This document shows, one piece after another, positions 47,855-57,874 of a stretch of 64,000 nucleotides of DNA. The notes under the pieces were generated by a model. It saw only the letters and a program-made list of their open reading frames with translations. It did no database searches and was not told the DNA's origin. How positions within the stretch are numbered: position 1 is the first letter of the stretch; every line of letters starts with the position of its first letter. The stretch comes from Psychrobacter vallis (lineage in GTDB: Bacteria; Pseudomonadota; Gammaproteobacteria; Pseudomonadales; Moraxellaceae), in assembly GCF_904846715.1 (NCBI RefSeq), contig NZ_CAJHBU010000002.1:124001-188000 (forward strand), read 5' to 3'. The position numbers and the translations under genes are program-made.

Positions 47855-47924
47855 AGACTGGGATAAATTTTTCTTGCTTGCTGTGCCGTTGCTGCCAGAG
47901 GCTACAAAAAATTTATCCCAGTCT
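47855..47924. repeat. Dispersed repeat core with different arms, between xseA and xseB
   Basis: Inverted arms 47855-47872 and 47906-47924 (AGACTGGGATAAATTTTT and its near-complement) enclose the same core seen at 37790-37822 (TTGCTTGCTGTGCC...AGAGGCT). The outer arm bases differ from the GTACTGCTGGT type. Confidence 0.85.
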
Positions 47925-48024
47925 CGCTGACTTTTTATATCCATCTGACTATAAATACACGATATTATGCCGCCATTATTTATCCATTTATTTTTTCAAT
48001 ATTAAAACACTCTTAGGACACACT

Positions 48025-48270
48025 ATGACCACTCCGACTCGCAAACGTAAAAAAGCCGCCCCAAAAACCTTTAAGGCGGCTTACGATATTCTAAAAACCA
48101 ATGCAGATCAATTACAGCAACAAGACGAGCCTGATATCGACAATCTAATGACCACAGTTGAAGAGTCTATTGCTGCGTATCGCATTTGCGAGACCCGCAT
48201 CAATGCGGTACAACAAGCGCTAGATGCTGCCTTTTCTGAAGAAAATAAAGTAGAAAGCAGCGACAGCTAA
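48025..48270 (+). CDS. xseB: Exodeoxyribonuclease VII small subunit
   Basis: An 81-residue helical partner of XseA. Typical small-subunit pattern: TFKAAYDILKTNADQL, then IDNLMTTVEESIAAYRICETRINAVQQALDAAF. The start is ATG 48025, with TTAGGA eight bases upstream; a frame back to 47878 would read through the repeat and is artefactual. It is separated from xseA by a repeat hairpin and converges on pncB with an eight-base gap. Confidence 0.93.
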   Translation: MTTPTRKRKKAAPKTFKAAYDILKTNADQLQQQDEPDIDNLMTTVEESIAAYRICETRINAVQQALDAAFSEENKVESSDS

Positions 48271-48277
48271 GCGCTCT

Positions 48278-49504
48278 TTATTCAAACTCATCAACTTCAA
48301 AGACTTGGCGCAAATAGGCAAGATACGTGTCATTATTAATCATGGTCTTGCCTGGACTGTCGGACAGTTTGGCGACTGGTTGCCCATTGCACTCGACCAG
48401 TTTTAGAACGATATTAAGCGGCGTTATGCCCATGTCGTTGGTGAGATTGGTGCCAATACCAAAGCTGGTTCTAATGCGGCCCTTGAAATATTGATGCAAC
48501 TCCCATGCCTTTTCGAGATCCAAACCATCGCTAAAAGTTAGAATTTTCGTCTTGGGGTCTATCTTTAATTTTTCGTAATGAGCAATGGCCTTGTCGCCCC
48601 AAATATAGGGATCACCACTATCATGACGTAGGCCATCAAAAAGCTTGGCAAAATACAAATCAAAATCCCGTAAAAACGCATCCATCCCCACAACATCGGT
48701 CAGTGCAATTCCCAAATCACCACGATATTCGTGTACCCACGCTTCAAGTGCCGCTTTTTGTGAATCACGCAGACGCACATCCAATGCCTGAAAGGCCTGC
48801 ATAAACTCATGCGCCATGGTACCTATGGGCGTCATACCCAGCTTTTTTGCCAAATACACGTTGGACGTCCCGCTGACGATTTTTGGCTCAGCTTTGTGCA
48901 AAGTCTCAACCACATGAGCCTGCCACACTTTACTGAATCGTCTGCGAGTACCAAAATCAGCGACGATAAATGGCGGTATATCACGACCGTGTTTTGTCTG
49001 TTCTGCTGCATAGTGATGTAACAATTCTACTTTTTCATCCAATCTGCGCTGCCCTTCTGCAATCACGCTCGCATTGGATAACGCATTAAAATAGAGTTCA
49101 TTGACAATCGCCAGCACAAAGACCTCAAAAAACATGGCCTGAATCATCGGGCCTTCAATATCGACGAACAGACGGCCTTGACCATCGGTACTGACGGTAA
49201 TAAAACGGCGCTTCAGTTTAAACAACTCAAGATAATCCACAAAATCTGAGCGCATAAAACGCAGCCCGCGCAAATACTCCAGCTCATCTTCTAAAAAACG
49301 CAATTCACATAAACTGTCCAGTTGTTGCTCTAGTTGTTCTTTGATGTCAGACAGTGGATAGATAGCATCTTTGTTATTGCGACAACGGAAACGGTAAACG
49401 CCGTGCGTCTGCGGAAACTGATGCAGCATCGCTTGTAGCATCGTAAATTTGTACAAATCATTGTCAAGTAATGAGGTAATGATAGGTGCATCGGTAACGG
49501 TCAT
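48278..49504 (-). CDS. pncB: Nicotinate phosphoribosyltransferase
   Basis: NAD salvage enzyme joining nicotinate and PRPP. The 408-residue protein matches the E. coli length (400). Features: [21 protein letters not shown] at the N-terminus, [19 protein letters not shown] near 178-197, [31 protein letters not shown] with the active-site histidine, and [24 protein letters not shown] precedes ATG 49504. Confidence 0.97.
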   Translation of the reverse strand: MTVTDAPIITSLLDNDLYKFTMLQAMLHQFPQTHGVYRFRCRNNKDAIYPLSDIKEQLEQQLDSLCELRFLEDELEYLRGLRFMRSDFVDYLELFKLKRRFITVSTDGQGRLFVDIEGPMIQAMFFEVFVLAIVNELYFNALSNASVIAEGQRRLDEKVELLHHYAAEQTKHGRDIPPFIVADFGTRRRFSKVWQAHVVETLHKAEPKIVSGTSNVYLAKKLGMTPIGTMAHEFMQAFQALDVRLRDSQKAALEAWVHEYRGDLGIALTDVVGMDAFLRDFDLYFAKLFDGLRHDSGDPYIWGDKAIAHYEKLKIDPKTKILTFSDGLDLEKAWELHQYFKGRIRTSFGIGTNLTNDMGITPLNIVLKLVECNGQPVAKLSDSPGKTMINNDTYLAYLRQVFEVDEFE

Positions 49505-49718
49505 ACTATGGCCTTAAAAAAGCTAAAATAAGAAATAAGCGTCACCCAATACTCAAAGCGACATCATAATGTGGACAATGGACTAAAGAACGCATAAATG
49601 CCCAATGAACCGCTAAGTATAACGAAGTTTTCGGTTGATTTCAGAGTTCACGATTGCTTGCAGCAAAACTACTACGATTGTGCGCAGTCTTTACAAAAAT
49701 ATGGCCAGAATCTACGCC

Positions 49719-49755
49719 AAAAAAAGACGCTAAGAAAATGCTTAACGTCTTTTTT
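49719..49755 (-). terminator. Terminator after the Trx-MsrA-MsrB gene
   Basis: AAAAAAGACGCTAAG, loop AAAATG, CTTAACGTCTTTTTT. One mismatch in the stem; usable in either direction. Confidence 0.85.
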
Positions 49756-49799
49756 ATAGATAACATCACTTTATAAATGACATCACAACTTTAGCATAA

Positions 49800-51602
49800 T
49801 TACGCTTTAACCAATTTGACCAATGGCGCATAGCCTGACTGCGGCATCACATCGACTGGGATAAACTGCAAAGCGCCACCGTTGATACAATAACGCAAGC
49901 CGCCACGATCTTTTGGACCATCAGGGAATACGTGACCGAGATGCGAATCAGCGACCCGTGAGCGAATCTCGGTACGCACCATGTTAAAGGCTTTATCTTC
50001 ATGCTGAGTAATCACTTGCATATCGATAGGCTTGGTGAAGCTTGGCCAGCCGCAACCTGACTGGTATTTATCGGTTGATAAAAACAATGGCTCACCGCTG
50101 ACGACATCGACATAAATACCGGGAGCAAACAAATTATCATATTCGTGACTGAATGCCCGCTCAGTGCCTGCATCTTGAGTGATATTGTACTGCGCTTTGG
50201 TCAGAGTATTCTTCAAAGCTCCTTTATCAAACCCAGCATAACGCTTAGGATCTAATGTCTCAGCGACCGTGTTGACAGGCGCAAGTTTGATCCGTGCCAT
50301 GCCTTCAGGCTTGTCATCGGCAAGGCTCAAATCCACATGACAATAACCATTTGGATTTTTTGTCAAATAATCTTGGTGATACATTTCAGCCAAATAAAAA
50401 TTGTCTAAAGCCTCGTTTTCGACGACGACTTTTTGCTCATATTGACTTTGCACCCGTTTAAGCGCGGCATCAATCACCGCTTTGTCTTCCTTATCAGTGT
50501 AGTAGACACCTGAGCGATACTGCACCCCGCGATCATTGCCTTGCTTGTTTAGGCTGGTTGGATCAATCACGCGGAAATAATATTTTAAGAGGGTATCCAG
50601 ATCAGTTTTATCAGCATCGTAAGTGACTTTGACAGCTTCAGCATGTCCTGAACCACGAATCACTTGCTCATAGCTTGGATTGGCCATATCACCATTGGCG
50701 TAGCCTGATAACGCATCTACGACGCCATCGACCCGCTCCATATAAGCTTCTACGCCCCAAAAACAGCCGCCAGCAAGATAAATTGAGCGCGTATTAATCG
50801 CTTTGCCTTTGTCATTATAATAAACCCCATCTTTTTGCTTGATGGTCTCAATCTTGCTGTTGCTGTCTAAGGTTTGTGCGTTTGCAGGTTTGGCATTGCC
50901 CGCTTTTAGCTCAGCAAAATCGTTGTTGGCATTTTCGGCAAGCGCATAGGCTTGCTCTGCCGATATATTGCCTTTGACTAAATGTACTAAATTGCCGTTT
51001 TTATCAAGTATCGCCCAGCTTGGATACACCTGCACACCAAGCTTGTTGATTAACTCGCCTGACGCATCAGACAGGACAGGCAGTTGTGGATAATCTGCTT
51101 GAACACCAGCATACCAAGTGCCAAACTCGCCATCCGCTTTTTCATTCAAATGACCAGGACTGACCACGGTCACGACATTCAAATCAGCAAATTTTGGATC
51201 GGTGCGCCATTTCTCCGTTTCCTCAAGCGTTCCCAAACAAAGCGGACACCAGCTTGCCCAAAATTTGACCAAAGTTGGTTTGTTAGGATCTATCACTGCC
51301 GCGCCTGTATCGCCCAAGCCTTTGGTCAATTGTGGCAATGCTTGCATTTGTCCGATCATATCAGATGGCAACATATCACGTGAACTGTTGACGCCGCTGT
51401 TTTGCTTGCCTACTTTGGTGCTACTGCTCGCATCATTTTCCGCGCTGCTCATTTGTCCGCAGGCCACCAATATACCCGCACTCAATACTGTCGTTACACC
51501 AAATGCACTGACGTTTTTGAACCAACGAGAAGTAGTACATGAATCTGTGACCAATTTGCTGGCATTGCTGCGGTCTTTGTTGTCTATTTTTTTGTGTGAC
51601 AT
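49800..51602 (-). CDS. msrAB: Thioredoxin-MsrA-MsrB fusion (PilB-type periplasmic methionine sulfoxide reductase)
   Basis: Three-domain repair enzyme of 600 residues, reducing both stereoisomers of methionine sulfoxide in exported proteins, as in Neisseria PilB. The N-terminus has a membrane or lipoprotein signal (about 33-48, ending LVACG, Cys48). A TlpA/thioredoxin-like domain covers about 80-230 with Cys119-Pro-Leu-Cys122. MsrA covers about 272-435 with catalytic Cys280 (GGCFWGVE). MsrB covers about 462-585 with Cys517 (SGCGWPSF) and catalytic Cys572 ([11 protein letters not shown]). The zinc CxxC pairs found in many MsrB proteins are not visible. AAGGA precedes ATG 51602. Confidence 0.95.
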   Translation of the reverse strand: MSHKKIDNKDRSNASKLVTDSCTTSRWFKNVSAFGVTTVLSAGILVACGQMSSAENDASSSTKVGKQNSGVNSSRDMLPSDMIGQMQALPQLTKGLGDTGAAVIDPNKPTLVKFWASWCPLCLGTLEETEKWRTDPKFADLNVVTVVSPGHLNEKADGEFGTWYAGVQADYPQLPVLSDASGELINKLGVQVYPSWAILDKNGNLVHLVKGNISAEQAYALAENANNDFAELKAGNAKPANAQTLDSNSKIETIKQKDGVYYNDKGKAINTRSIYLAGGCFWGVEAYMERVDGVVDALSGYANGDMANPSYEQVIRGSGHAEAVKVTYDADKTDLDTLLKYYFRVIDPTSLNKQGNDRGVQYRSGVYYTDKEDKAVIDAALKRVQSQYEQKVVVENEALDNFYLAEMYHQDYLTKNPNGYCHVDLSLADDKPEGMARIKLAPVNTVAETLDPKRYAGFDKGALKNTLTKAQYNITQDAGTERAFSHEYDNLFAPGIYVDVVSGEPLFLSTDKYQSGCGWPSFTKPIDMQVITQHEDKAFNMVRTEIRSRVADSHLGHVFPDGPKDRGGLRYCINGGALQFIPVDVMPQSGYAPLVKLVKA

Positions 51603-51898
51603 GATATGTCCTTTTTACGAAGTCTTGCGATCATATACTTGATGATGGTTGGCTAAACGAGTTTGACGCAGCTAATCGTACTTTTTGGGTTTGATATTAG
51701 ATATACTTAACAGTATACCTCTATGGTCGAGCCTACATTAATAGTAAGTTGCGTGTTGCTACACTTTCTGAACAACACAGCAAAAATAGCGATATAGAGA
51801 AATAGCTGACATGATGATTCCTGCTTGAGTATGTGTTTATAGAGATAATGTGAAAAAACTGTGAGGGAAACAATGCAATTAAGCCATCCTATCAACCC

Positions 51899-52831
51899 CT
51901 AAGTTTTGGCACTCATAAATTGCGCCACATAGTCATCAGCAGGATTGTAGCGTAAGTCACTTGGCGTACCAGTCTGTACCAAACGTCCACCATTTAAGAT
52001 ACTAATGCGTTGACCTACTTTGACGGCCTCATCGATATCATGGGTAATAAAAACAATGGTTTTATGCAAGCGCTCTTGTAGCTCTAGCAGTTGGTCTTGC
52101 AATTGAGCACGAATAAGGGGATCAAGCGCAGAAAACGCTTCATCCATTAGCAGAATTGGATTGTCTGTGGCCAAAGCCCGCGCCAACCCGACACGCTGCT
52201 GCATACCACCTGATAACTCGTCAGGATAGCTGTGTTCTAAATTTGATAGCCCAACTTCATTGAGCCAATACCGAGCAGTGTCATGACGTTCCTTAACACT
52301 CATCTTACGTACACGTAAACCATAAGCGACGTTTTGTATGACGGTCATATGCGGTACTAGACCAAAATGCTGAAACACCATACTGACCGTTTGTTGCCGA
52401 TAATGCTGCAACTCTTTGTCATTAAAATCCAATACATTGATAGCGTCAGGCGATTTTTCTGTTTCGGCTACGTTTATCGTTTCTGCTGACGTTTTATTCA
52501 TACTTGTAGCATGAACATCATCTTTAGAGTTTTCTACTTTCATATTTGCATTGATAGAAGTATCAACCCATATCTGGCCGCTGGTTGGGTCAATCAATCG
52601 ATTGATATGACGTATCAATGTCGATTTGCCAGAGCCTGAGAGTCCCATAATACAATGCAGCTCGCCCGCCTTGACCGCCAAATTAATATCATAAAGGCCG
52701 ACCGAATAGCCTGTTTTTTGCTTTACTTGATTACTGTCCATGCCCTCTGCCAATAACGCCAATGCAGCCTGTGCTTGCGAGCTACTGGCATTATAGATTT
52801 TACTGATATTCTCTAAGCGGATATGATTCAT
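51899..52831 (-). CDS. Glycine betaine/choline-type ABC transporter ATPase
   Basis: ATP-binding subunit of a ProV/OpuAA-type quaternary amine uptake system. The 310-residue protein has Walker A GLSGSGKST near 63-71, Q-loop VFQHFGLVPHMTV, signature LSGGMQQRVGLARAL and Walker B ILLMDEAFSALDPLIR. Residues about 92-135 are a polar Asn/Asp/Ser/Thr-rich insertion between Walker A and the Q-loop, not present in ProV. It lacks the C-terminal CBS domains of ProV (400 residues). It lies 109 bp after the fused permease gene on the same strand. Confidence 0.92.
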   Translation of the reverse strand: MNHIRLENISKIYNASSSQAQAALALLAEGMDSNQVKQKTGYSVGLYDINLAVKAGELHCIMGLSGSGKSTLIRHINRLIDPTSGQIWVDTSINANMKVENSKDDVHATSMNKTSAETINVAETEKSPDAINVLDFNDKELQHYRQQTVSMVFQHFGLVPHMTVIQNVAYGLRVRKMSVKERHDTARYWLNEVGLSNLEHSYPDELSGGMQQRVGLARALATDNPILLMDEAFSALDPLIRAQLQDQLLELQERLHKTIVFITHDIDEAVKVGQRISILNGGRLVQTGTPSDLRYNPADDYVAQFMSAKT

Positions 52832-52940
52832 CGTGGTTCTCGCTAGTGACGCGTTCTTATAGACACGTTTTTATTGGCATCGCTTTCGTTATCGTTATAT
52901 TGGTCATTAACTCTACCATTTGCTCATGATAAGCAAATGA

Positions 52941-54872
52941 TTAACCAATCCGGCGTCTGCCAGCATCGATAGTTTTTTGACGAGCGCGTTTGCCTTGACC
53001 AAAGGCTTGAGTAATACGGTCAATGATAATTGCCACAATGACAATTGCGGTACCTGCTTGTAAACCCTGCCCAATATTGAGCGTCTGTATAGATTGCAAT
53101 ACATCTTCGCCCAAACCTGGCGCTCCAATCATAGACGCCAACACCACCATAGAGAGCGACATCATCACTGCTTGGTTGACACCTGCCATGATACTGGGTA
53201 GCGCTTGCGGCAATTTAATCCAAATGAGCAACTGCAAATGGGTACTACCGAATGAACGTCCTGCTTCTACCATTTCATGATTTACTTGCGTGATGCCCAA
53301 CGTTGTCAGCCGAATAAGGGGCGGCAGTGCATATATGATAGTCGCAAATAGCGCAGGCACTTTACCAATACCAAATAGCATCAACACTGGTATCAGATAA
53401 ACAAAGCTGGGCATGGTCTGCATCACATCCAGTATGGGAGTCACAATCTTGCGAAGCAGTTTGCTACCTGACATGGCAATACCGATAGGAATACCAATGA
53501 CTACCGTGACCAATACTGAGACGATGAGCAGCGCCAAAGTATCAACCAATGCGCCCCATAATCCAAATGCGCCAATGAGAAATAACCCTGCCCCGCATGC
53601 CAGCGCAAACCAAACCTTGCGTACACCGAACCAAGCCAATACAGTAACCAGCGCAATAATCAACCATGGAGGGATAACGGTTAATAGACGCTCAATCGGT
53701 AGCAATAAATATGTTAGTGCCACCGTGCTGATAGTACGAAACACGTCACCATAATTTTGGACGACGTTTGCTAAGGTATTATTCAGTAGTGTCTCAAGTG
53801 ACCATGAAGGAAATATAGAGGTTAGCGCTGTTTGATTGATACTAGATGCTGCTGTATCAGCAGTGATGTCGGCGCCAGTTAAGCCAATACCTAATTTGGT
53901 AGTAAGGTTGGTCGCCGCTTCTTCAGACACCCATTTTTGCCAAACACTTGGGTTTTCACGTAGAAACACTAAGGCTTGCGCATCTCCGCTACGTTTATTT
54001 TCACTCATCTCCAAGATAGCGCCATTCAGCTCATCAGAGGTAAATTGTACTTTTTTGAAGACCTCTACCAGCTCAGGATTGGTGTCGATAAATGGCGTTG
54101 ATACTGCGATACCTAACGGGGATACCGGAAATCCGGAGACGCAATCAGCTGTGCCGTCCGCTCGTAACAAATCCTGCCAACAAGCATCGTCATGGGCAGG
54201 AAACACTAATGGCGCAAAGTCATATTTTGCCATCAAGCCTGTGGGCTGCCAATAATAAAACAAGAGGGGTTTGTGCTGCTCAAAAGCCGAAGCAATCTCG
54301 GCATCGAGTGCCGCCCCAGTTCCCGGCTGAGCATTATTAAAAACGCTGTCCAAACCGGTATTTTTGAGTAAACGTGTATTAAAAATCTCACACGTCCAGC
54401 CAGAAGGACAGTTCATAAAACGGGATTTGCTCGGATCTTCTGGATCGTTAAACAGATTTGCGTATTTCGGTAGATCTTGATAACTGCGAAGACCGGGGTT
54501 TTCTTCTAGTACATAGCTCGGTACATACCAACCTTGAGTCGCACCGCCTTTGAGTGTATCGCCAATGACTGCTACCTTATTCTGCTCGATGGCTTGCTCC
54601 ATGATGGGAGAGCGTCCAACCCATTGCTCCCCAATAATTTGGATATCATTTTGTGACAGTGCTGTCTCAAGTGCTGGACCCGCTCCAGGTACCTCTTCAA
54701 TGATACAGCCATAGCCATCTTCTGCGATATATTTAAGCACACCCGAGATGAACTGACCGCTCTCCCATGTCAGCGCACCAAATTTTATTGGTGAGGCGCA
54801 AGCGGCGGACGCCGATATCGGCAGCAATAGTGCACTCATACACAGTAAACTTAACGCAATCCATTGGCGCAT
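52941..54872 (-). CDS. Fused substrate-binding/permease protein of betaine-choline-type ABC transporter
   Basis: A 643-residue fusion. A signal peptide (1-23) leads into an OpuAC/ProX-like binding domain (about 24-325, with GALTWESGQFISGVLKYIAEDGYG and a tryptophan-rich pocket region such as EQWVGR and FYYWQP). A ProW-like permease domain follows (about 385-635), with a conserved VLTVVIGIPIGIAMSGSKLLRKIVTPILDVMQTMPSFVYLIPVLMLFG stretch and the EAA loop EAGRSFGSTHLQLLIWIKLPQALPSIMAG. Binding-protein/permease fusions are known in the OpuA group, usually with the binding domain at the C-terminus; here it is N-terminal. It precedes the ATPase gene and forms an operon with it. Confidence 0.93.
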   Translation of the reverse strand: MRQWIALSLLCMSALLLPISASAACASPIKFGALTWESGQFISGVLKYIAEDGYGCIIEEVPGAGPALETALSQNDIQIIGEQWVGRSPIMEQAIEQNKVAVIGDTLKGGATQGWYVPSYVLEENPGLRSYQDLPKYANLFNDPEDPSKSRFMNCPSGWTCEIFNTRLLKNTGLDSVFNNAQPGTGAALDAEIASAFEQHKPLLFYYWQPTGLMAKYDFAPLVFPAHDDACWQDLLRADGTADCVSGFPVSPLGIAVSTPFIDTNPELVEVFKKVQFTSDELNGAILEMSENKRSGDAQALVFLRENPSVWQKWVSEEAATNLTTKLGIGLTGADITADTAASSINQTALTSIFPSWSLETLLNNTLANVVQNYGDVFRTISTVALTYLLLPIERLLTVIPPWLIIALVTVLAWFGVRKVWFALACGAGLFLIGAFGLWGALVDTLALLIVSVLVTVVIGIPIGIAMSGSKLLRKIVTPILDVMQTMPSFVYLIPVLMLFGIGKVPALFATIIYALPPLIRLTTLGITQVNHEMVEAGRSFGSTHLQLLIWIKLPQALPSIMAGVNQAVMMSLSMVVLASMIGAPGLGEDVLQSIQTLNIGQGLQAGTAIVIVAIIIDRITQAFGQGKRARQKTIDAGRRRIG

Positions 54873-54892
54873 GGTCTGTCCTATTCAACACG

Positions 54893-55018
54893 GTTACTTT
54901 AAAATAATTACTTTAAAACAATTACTTAAAGTGGTTATTGCAAAATGGCTATTGCAAAACATTTATTCTCGAAACGTTTATTTTAAAACCACTACTTTAA
55001 AACCACTACTTTAAAAAC
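54893..55018. repeat. Degenerate ACTTTAAAA tandem repeats
   Basis: Repeated ACTTTAAAA(C/T) units spaced 13-16 bp, including two perfect adjacent CCACTACTTTAAAA units (54989-55016 region). The repeats run into the last codons of the minus-strand aldehyde dehydrogenase gene (stop at 55006-55008). Confidence 0.75.
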
Positions 55019-56490
55019 AGTGCCATGGCCTTTTTGAACAGCCCACCGTAAGGGGGCAGCAGTAGGTTCATGCCATTGAGCTTGGTTTGCACAAAGACAG
55101 GCTTCATATGGCTTAGACGCTCAAACCCTGCTTTACCATGATACGCACCCGTACCAGAGTCCCCAACCCCGCCAAACGGTAAATCATGCTGTGCGACATG
55201 CATAATCACTTCATTAATACATAGACCACCAGAGACTGTATTATTACGTACCTTTTCTATGCCTCTGTGGCTATCACCAAAGACATATAGCGCCAATGGC
55301 CGTGGACGTGAATTCACAAACTGAATCGCATCATCAAGCGTCTCATAATGCATCAGTGGCAAAATCGGGGCAAAAATCTCGTCCTGCATCACCTCACTGT
55401 CAGGAGCGGGTTCACGCACAATGACTGGCGGCATGAGGCGCGTTTCTATATTGGATTTGACATCGGTAAGCTCATGTATCTCATCACCTGATAGCGCATC
55501 CAAATAGCCTTGCACGCGCTTAAATTGCGCACCATTGATGATGCGTGAATAGTCTGGATTTTTCTCAATATTAGGATAGTGCTTTACCATCCACTCTCTA
55601 GCAAGATCGATAAATTGCTCATGATAGTAACGCTGAATCAACACGTAGTCAGGAGCGATACAGGTTTGACCCGCATTCAAGGTTTTGCCCATCATCACGC
55701 GATTGACCACAGACTCTAAATTGGCATCATCTAAGACGATCACTGGTGACTTACCACCAAGCTCGAGGGTCACTGGCGTTAAATTCGATGCCGCAGCGGC
55801 CATCACTTTTTTGCCCACGGCAGTGGAGCCAGTATAAAGCAGATGATCAAAAGGCAGCTCGCTAAAGCCCGCAGCGATATCAACTTCGCCCAGCACCACA
55901 CAGATCATATCGGCTGAAAAATAGCGAGCAATCGCATCAGCGAATGTCTGAGCAAATTGCGGTGCGGCCTCACTCATTTTAATCATGATTCGATTGCCTG
56001 CTGTAATCGCGTCAATCATAGGCCCTATCGCCAAAAACAACGGATAATTCCAAGGCACCATGATACCGACCACGCCCAGCGGCTGTGGCTGGATTTCATT
56101 ATGAGCAGGCCTATACAGCGCTGAAATAGAAACACGCTGAGATTTCATCCATTTTTTGCCATGTTTTTTGGCATGACTGATACCAGTGAAACTAGGAAAC
56201 AGCTCAGCAAACTGAGTCTCTGATTCGCTACGATAGCCAAAATCTGCGCTGATTGCTTTCGCAAAACTGTCTTGATTGTCGCTCAGCATGATCTCTAGAT
56301 TGTCTAATTGGGTTTCGCGAGTGACCCAATCATTGATCGGTTGCGTACGGCTCAGTATCTGTAAACGCAAAAACTGCGCTTGCATATCATCAATCGTATT
56401 GACTGTACTCAAGACTTTGGGCGCTTGTCGCTGCACAAGATCAGTCACGTTTGAAGTTGGCTCATTGGGGGTTTGATTATTGTCTGTCAT
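55006..56490 (-). CDS. Aldehyde dehydrogenase (coniferyl-aldehyde-dehydrogenase-like)
   Basis: A 494-residue NAD(P)-dependent aldehyde dehydrogenase of the class 3/coniferyl aldehyde branch. Visible: the PQPLGVVGIMVPWNYPLFLAIGP start of the cofactor domain, FDHLLYTGSTAVGKKVMAAAASNLTPVTLELGGKSPVIV (catalytic Glu in LELGGKSP near 247), catalytic Cys in MGKTLNAGQTCIAPDYVL near 281, and the HVAQHDLPFGGVGDSGTGAYHGKAGFERLSH near the C-terminus. The C-terminal hydrophobic tail (LLLPPYGGLFKKAMALFL) could associate with the membrane as in long-chain aldehyde enzymes. AAGGAAG precedes ATG 56490. Confidence 0.9.
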   Translation of the reverse strand: MTDNNQTPNEPTSNVTDLVQRQAPKVLSTVNTIDDMQAQFLRLQILSRTQPINDWVTRETQLDNLEIMLSDNQDSFAKAISADFGYRSESETQFAELFPSFTGISHAKKHGKKWMKSQRVSISALYRPAHNEIQPQPLGVVGIMVPWNYPLFLAIGPMIDAITAGNRIMIKMSEAAPQFAQTFADAIARYFSADMICVVLGEVDIAAGFSELPFDHLLYTGSTAVGKKVMAAAASNLTPVTLELGGKSPVIVLDDANLESVVNRVMMGKTLNAGQTCIAPDYVLIQRYYHEQFIDLAREWMVKHYPNIEKNPDYSRIINGAQFKRVQGYLDALSGDEIHELTDVKSNIETRLMPPVIVREPAPDSEVMQDEIFAPILPLMHYETLDDAIQFVNSRPRPLALYVFGDSHRGIEKVRNNTVSGGLCINEVIMHVAQHDLPFGGVGDSGTGAYHGKAGFERLSHMKPVFVQTKLNGMNLLLPPYGGLFKKAMALFLK

Positions 56491-56844
56491 TGATCTTCCT
56501 TGTCATATGCGTTGGTGTTCACAGGCTACATTGGGGAAAAGACTGCGTACTTCTAGTCAGATGCTCACTTTGCTAGCCTGCCCTGACCATAAAGTTCATC
56601 AGATTCCGTTCATTATACTTTAATGTAGCGCATCGATTGTTCAATGAAAAGCAGATTACGTTAACTACTGCGTCTGTATGAAACAAGGAAGTGTGAGCAG
56701 ATGTTTTTGACCTTTTCTTCATTATGCGTATTTCTGGAGGTGAGGTAATGATAAGATATAGTTTTGTGCGACTGTCTTTCAAACAACCACGCATTCCATC
56801 AATAATCGGTTTTTAAACGCAACAATAATAAGATTACTACTCTC
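56491..56844. other. 354-bp divergent intergenic region
   Basis: Between the aldehyde dehydrogenase and lipB. A 73-codon antisense frame (56573-56794) has no ribosome site or recognisable domain and is not called. The region presumably holds divergent promoters; no repeat is seen. Confidence 0.45.
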
Positions 56845-57693
56845 ATGCAAAATACCACGCAACCGCTTAACGATACACTTATCCGTAAATCTCTGTCAGC
56901 GGCTGACTATGTGCCGACTCTCGATGCGATGTTAGCGCGTACGCTCGCACGTATTGACTTAAAAAAACAACAAGGGCTACGAACGCCTGACGAGCTATGG
57001 ATTGTCGATCATAATGACGTCTATACGCTTGGGCAGGCAGGCAAAGAAGAGCACATATTACAACGTACTGATACCCCGATTATCAAGACCGATCGCGGCG
57101 GTCAGGTGACATGGCACGGTCATGGGCAGTTGGTTATCTACTGGTTGTTTGATTTAGACAGCCTTAAATGGAGTGTGCGTAATCTAGTTTCTCACGCTGA
57201 ACAAGCGATTGAAGACGTCATTAATGACTGTCTGCACAGCCCATCTTCACTCAATAGTGACAATATCAGTGCTCATGCCCGCCGTGATGCACCGGGAGTT
57301 TACTTATATTCTGATGTTTCTACAGCAGATAATCATGCCGATATGGGTACTAATCATACCTCCTCTAATAATACGATTATGCTCGGCAAGATGGCTTCCC
57401 TAGGCTTTAAGATTAAGCATGGCTTTAGTTACCATGGTATCGCGATTAACCTAAACTGTGATTTGTCAGCATTTAATGCCATCAACCCTTGCGGTTATGC
57501 AGGCATGCAAATGTTACGGCTGTCAGATTTTGTGACGATGAACGATGTCTCAAACAACCAAACAGATGACACTAAAAATAATGCTCAAGCAAATGACAAG
57601 TTAAGCTATGAACAAGTCACCCAAAAGCTCATCGATAATATTGCCAAACGGCATGCGGGACTGATTGAACTGCGAGCGATTGCGCCAAAGTAA
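56845..57693 (+). CDS. lipB: Octanoyltransferase LipB with internal insertions
   Basis: Transfers octanoyl groups from acyl carrier protein to lipoyl domains. At 282 residues it is about 70 longer than E. coli LipB (213). Family motifs are present: TPDELWIVDHNDVYTLGQAG, TDRGGQVTWHGHGQLVIYWLFDL, catalytic Lys in GKMASLGFKIKHGFSYHGIAIN, and catalytic Cys in INPCGYAGMQM. The extra sequence is a polar His/Asn/Thr-rich segment (about 157-185) inside the domain, just before the Lys motif, and another Asn/Asp-rich stretch (about 232-252) near the end. No strong ribosome site is visible before ATG 56845. Confidence 0.94.
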   Translation: MQNTTQPLNDTLIRKSLSAADYVPTLDAMLARTLARIDLKKQQGLRTPDELWIVDHNDVYTLGQAGKEEHILQRTDTPIIKTDRGGQVTWHGHGQLVIYWLFDLDSLKWSVRNLVSHAEQAIEDVINDCLHSPSSLNSDNISAHARRDAPGVYLYSDVSTADNHADMGTNHTSSNNTIMLGKMASLGFKIKHGFSYHGIAINLNCDLSAFNAINPCGYAGMQMLRLSDFVTMNDVSNNQTDDTKNNAQANDKLSYEQVTQKLIDNIAKRHAGLIELRAIAPK

Positions 57694-57874
57694 ATTCTTT
57701 GAGTCCGTTTTTGCATAATATCTTGCCTGCTTAGACTTAAGCATTAAGAGAAAATTCAGGCCAAACTTGTTATAATCGCATGCAGTACAAATCGGATGCC
57801 GCAATATTCTTGCGATATCCCTAGCTAGACCCTCTTATTCAAACACCTAAAACAAAAGCAAATTGGAGCACTTT

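Noticed and set aside
47878..48024. N-terminal extension of xseB reading through the repeat
   Set aside because: The extension translates the dispersed repeat; ATG 48025 has TTAGGA upstream and matches the family start.
56573..56794. 73-codon minus-strand frame upstream of the aldehyde dehydrogenase
   Set aside because: Atypical composition and no initiation signal; the region is better read as divergent promoters.
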